Part shown: one piece after another, positions 19,545-21,481 of the stretch
Layout of the letters: each line of letters starts with the position of its first letter
How positions within the stretch are numbered: position 1 is the first letter of the stretch
NCBI RefSeq assembly: GCF_000485595.1
Contig: NW_014577451.1
Location: 77,228 to 98,708 of the forward strand
Length of the DNA: 21,481 bases
Direction of reading: 5' to 3'
Origin: Priapulus caudatus
Taxonomy: Eukaryota > Priapulida > Priapulimorpha > Priapulimorphida > Priapulidae
Notes under the pieces: generated by a model
Told to the model about the DNA's origin: nothing
The model's input: only the letters and a program-made list of their open reading frames with translations
Database searches by the model: none
Program-made: the position numbers and the translations under genes

Positions 19545-19947
19545 CTGCAGCAGGCTTTAGAGTGAAGACTATGTCCAGGACTTTGAACACGTACAGGTGG
19601 GCAGGCTCGACATAGAGAAAGTTAGTTGGGCCCTATTTGTCTGCCTGTGCAGACTGGCCACAGCAGGCTTAGAGCAAGGATTAGGTCCAGGACTTTAAAC
19701 ATGTACAGTGAGGCAGGCTCGACATAGAGAAAGTTCGTTGGGCCCTGTTCTAACAAGGACGTATGTTGTCTGTCTGGCTGCAGCAGGGTTTAGAGTGAGG
19801 GCTATGTCCAGAACTTTGAAGACGTGCAGGTGGGCAGGCTCGACATAGGGAAAGTTTGTCGAGCGTAGTAGCGGGGCCCTGTCCTAATGAAGACATGTGT
19901 TGTCCGCCTGGCTGCAGTAGGCTTTAGAGCGAGGACTGTGTCTACGG
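19545..19947 (+). repeat. Tandem array of four decayed copies of the exon 16 donor end
   Basis: Copies at 19545-19596, 19668-19708, 19778-19829 and 19912-19947 match the end of exon 16 (ctgcagcag to aggactttgaacacgtgcag). They are joined by spacers sharing ggcaggctcgacatag and gagaaagtt. Unit spacing is about 112-153 bp. Copies 1 and 3 keep acag or gcag followed by gtgggc; copy 2 has lost the gt. All carry the changes gctttagag or close variants, absent from the true exon, so they descend from one altered founder copy. Frame is broken in each. From 19950 to 20300 I see no further feature. Confidence 0.85.
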
Positions 19948-20300
19948 TCTAGAGATTGAGGGTTGGGAGTTACGTGTGGAGTATCCATTATGGTCGGGTT
20001 TGACCTACAGGCAAAGGCCTGCATTGCCGTCTGGCGTGGTTTGATGGTCGATTCGAGGACACACGAGTGTCTTTTTTTTAAGGATATATTATTACGTTTT
20101 TACACTGTAGAATGTGTGTGTAGTTATTGTGAATGTCCATAGCACTGCTTTGCAGCTCAAGTCTAAGCAGTCACGTGTCTTCTAGATAGATACATAGCAT
20201 GTATTCATACGATTACGTATGCATTGCGGGCTGCTTTGCTGTGGACTAGTGTGCCTGCACGATTGGCTGATTTTGTGTTTTCCTCGTTGCTTTACGTCAG

Positions 20301-20446
20301 GAGTTGCACAACAAGTATGATGAGTTCAAGCTACAGGTGGAAGCAGGGGGTGAGCGGTATGCACAGTGTCAGAAGCTGGCTGAGCGACTTATCGACCACC
20401 AGAACCCCCACGCAGACGACATCAAGAACCGACAGCAGCAGCTCAA
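20301..20446 (+). CDS. Beta-H spectrin exon 17: helix B of repeat 8
   Basis: Reads ELHNKYDEFKLQVEAGGE to KNRQQQL plus two bases of a Lys codon. LHNKYDEFKLQVEAGGERY is helix B in the form shared by alpha and beta-H spectrins. Then comes KLAERLIDHQNPHADDI. Acceptor ctttacgtcag, a weak pyrimidine tract; donor gtacgt (phase 2). Confidence 0.87.
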
Positions 20447-20964
20447 GTACGTGGCGCCATCTACGCCAATGATGTTGTTACCTTACTTACATCTTCCTAC
20501 CTTACCTACCTTACACACACCACACAACCTTTCTTAACCTACCTACCCACCTACCACCACCACACCATGCCTAACAATTGTACAGTTATTAATGCTAAAC
20601 TGTGTTGCCAACCAATTTTATTCCAATGTCCAACAAGAGTGTCAACTTAACTGTGTGTGCTAAGTGTCAGTTTTACTGCAAAGTTTGCCCCGTGACCACA
20701 ATTTGGGTTGCAGGTTCGGACATTACGAACATTAAACATTCTCGTAGTTATGTGTGTATGTAGCCATATTTTATACTCTGGTTGGGCATCGTACTGTACT
20801 ACTGTATTATAATAGTGTGTTATTGCATATTTCACTCAGGATAAGCTGGAACTAATTGTATTCTCATAGCACCGAGTCGCTGGTAATCGTTATCCCAGCC
20901 TGTAGGTCTGTATTATATGCGTGCATGTATGTTCTCTCTGTACCTAATGTATCTCACTGTGTGT

Positions 20965-21088
20965 CGTAGAAGGCGACTAAAAGGAGTTGGCGTCAGGAAG
21001 GGCATCCGGCTGTAAAACTTTTGCTCCAAAAGCCATTCCATAAAGGAATAAAACTGTCTAACCCCGAAAGGGAAAACGGACATTAAAC

Positions 21089-21128
<40 letters not shown>

Positions 21129-21141
21129 AATGATGATGATG
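20965..21141 (+). mobile_element. LINE/SINE 3' tail ending in (TGA)n
   Basis: The stretch aaggcgactaaaaggagttg, then gtcaggaagggcatccggct and ccccgaaagg, ends in a TGA/GAT microsatellite (about 21089-21141). It has the form of the 3' end of RTE-like LINEs and their SINEs common in invertebrates. The 5' end is not visible and there is no reverse transcriptase frame. Upstream, 20447-20960 of the intron shows only short acct-rich repeats near 20485-20560. Confidence 0.6.
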
Positions 21142-21153
21142 CATGTTCTGCAG

Positions 21154-21268
21154 GGAAGCTTGGCAGAGCCTGCTTAAGTCGTCAGAGGAACGAGACAATA
21201 AGCTTCAGGCAGCAGGAGAGATACATCGCTTCAACCGTGACGTTGGCGATTCGCTGTCCAGGATACAA
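21154..21268 (+). CDS. Beta-H spectrin exon 18: helix C of repeat 8, start of repeat 9
   Basis: Reads EAWQSLLKSSEERDNKL to DVGDSLSRIQ after completing Lys. EAWQSLL is the helix C core and GEIHRFNRDVGDSLSRIQ opens the next repeat. Acceptor tgttctgcag; donor gtaagt, a full consensus (phase 0). The remaining 213 bp of the window are intron, in which I see nothing else. A retroposon tail ends only about 12 bp upstream of the acceptor. Confidence 0.86.
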
Positions 21269-21481
21269 GTAAGTGTGTTCATTAAAACTGGTCTTTTCTA
21301 ATTAAAAATTTCTGATTAATAATTACTAAGTAAATTTCTAGTTACTGGTAATTTGGCGAATGACAATAATGCGACTTTGGTTCAACATGTAACAATTTTA
21401 CTGTAAAATATTTTTCTTACCAAGTACTGTCAGTAAGTGCCTGAATCACTAAGAGTTGATGGCTGGTTAAGTAGTATATAA

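Larger units (their letters stand above)
7793..21268 (+). other. kst: Heavy beta-spectrin (beta-H) gene, internal part, 18 exons
   Basis: Eighteen exons joined by GT/AG introns give about 928 residues made almost wholly of three-helix spectrin repeats (one partial, eight full, one partial). The conserved repeat core is visible many times: a Trp or equivalent in helix A (WINEK, WIAEK, WIHDH, WMYEK), the helix A-B link (SEDYG, SSDYG, DESYRDP), KHQ at the start of helix B, and W-x-x-L in helix C. Phrases such as LFNREADQVDS, DLGGSIDDVEKLIKRH and EIHRFNRDV resemble beta-H spectrin more than conventional beta spectrin. From family knowledge, beta-H pairs with alpha spectrin into very long cross-linkers of the apical membrane skeleton. 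The fragment would be roughly the size of nine of the about 30 repeats. Alpha spectrin is the main alternative, since some repeats also resemble it. Ends of the gene lie outside the window. Confidence 0.82.

Overview
The window is eukaryotic genomic DNA. It has GC-rich coding exons of 114-218 bp bounded by GT/AG splice sites, AT-rich introns of roughly 0.3-1.1 kb packed with microsatellites and minisatellites, remnants of hAT-type, MITE-like and LINE-type elements, and TTAGGG-type telomere-like stretches. This fits an invertebrate metazoan. A lophotrochozoan or similar protostome is my guess; I cannot name the species.

From about 7.79 kb to the right edge the + strand carries one gene fragment. 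Eighteen consecutive internal exons encode about 928 residues of spectrin repeats: the end of one repeat, eight complete repeats of about 106 residues, and the start of a tenth. The best match I can make by eye is heavy beta spectrin (beta-H; karst in flies, SPTBN5 in vertebrates), a cytoskeletal cross-linker of the membrane skeleton. All exons join in frame except exon 2, which lacks one base near position 8750. Neither end of the gene is present: no start codon region, calponin-homology domain, PH domain or stop codon is visible. Introns fall at recurring places inside the repeats.

Positions 1-4.41 kb are a degenerate tandem array of two block types in the order A-B-A-A-B-A. The copies differ by many small indels, as uncorrected long reads or a decayed satellite would. 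One A copy keeps an 88-codon open frame with a weak ionotropic-glutamate-receptor-like motif. Positions 4.9-6.48 kb are an extreme T-rich tract. From 6.5 to 7.39 kb there is no recognisable gene. A 337-bp hAT-type element with a perfect 8-bp target duplication lies at 7.39-7.73 kb, just before the first exon.

The most interesting signal is that pieces of real exons, with their splice sites, have been copied in tandem into neighbouring introns. The acceptor end of exon 6 occurs three times (two decayed copies upstream). The donor end of exon 6 recurs at least three more times downstream. The donor end of exon 16 recurs four more times downstream. A MITE with long inverted repeats and a telomere-like core sits inside one of these duplications. 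There are also probable assembly problems: a 132-bp duplication flanking a 10-N gap, the exon 2 frameshift, and the noisy left arm.
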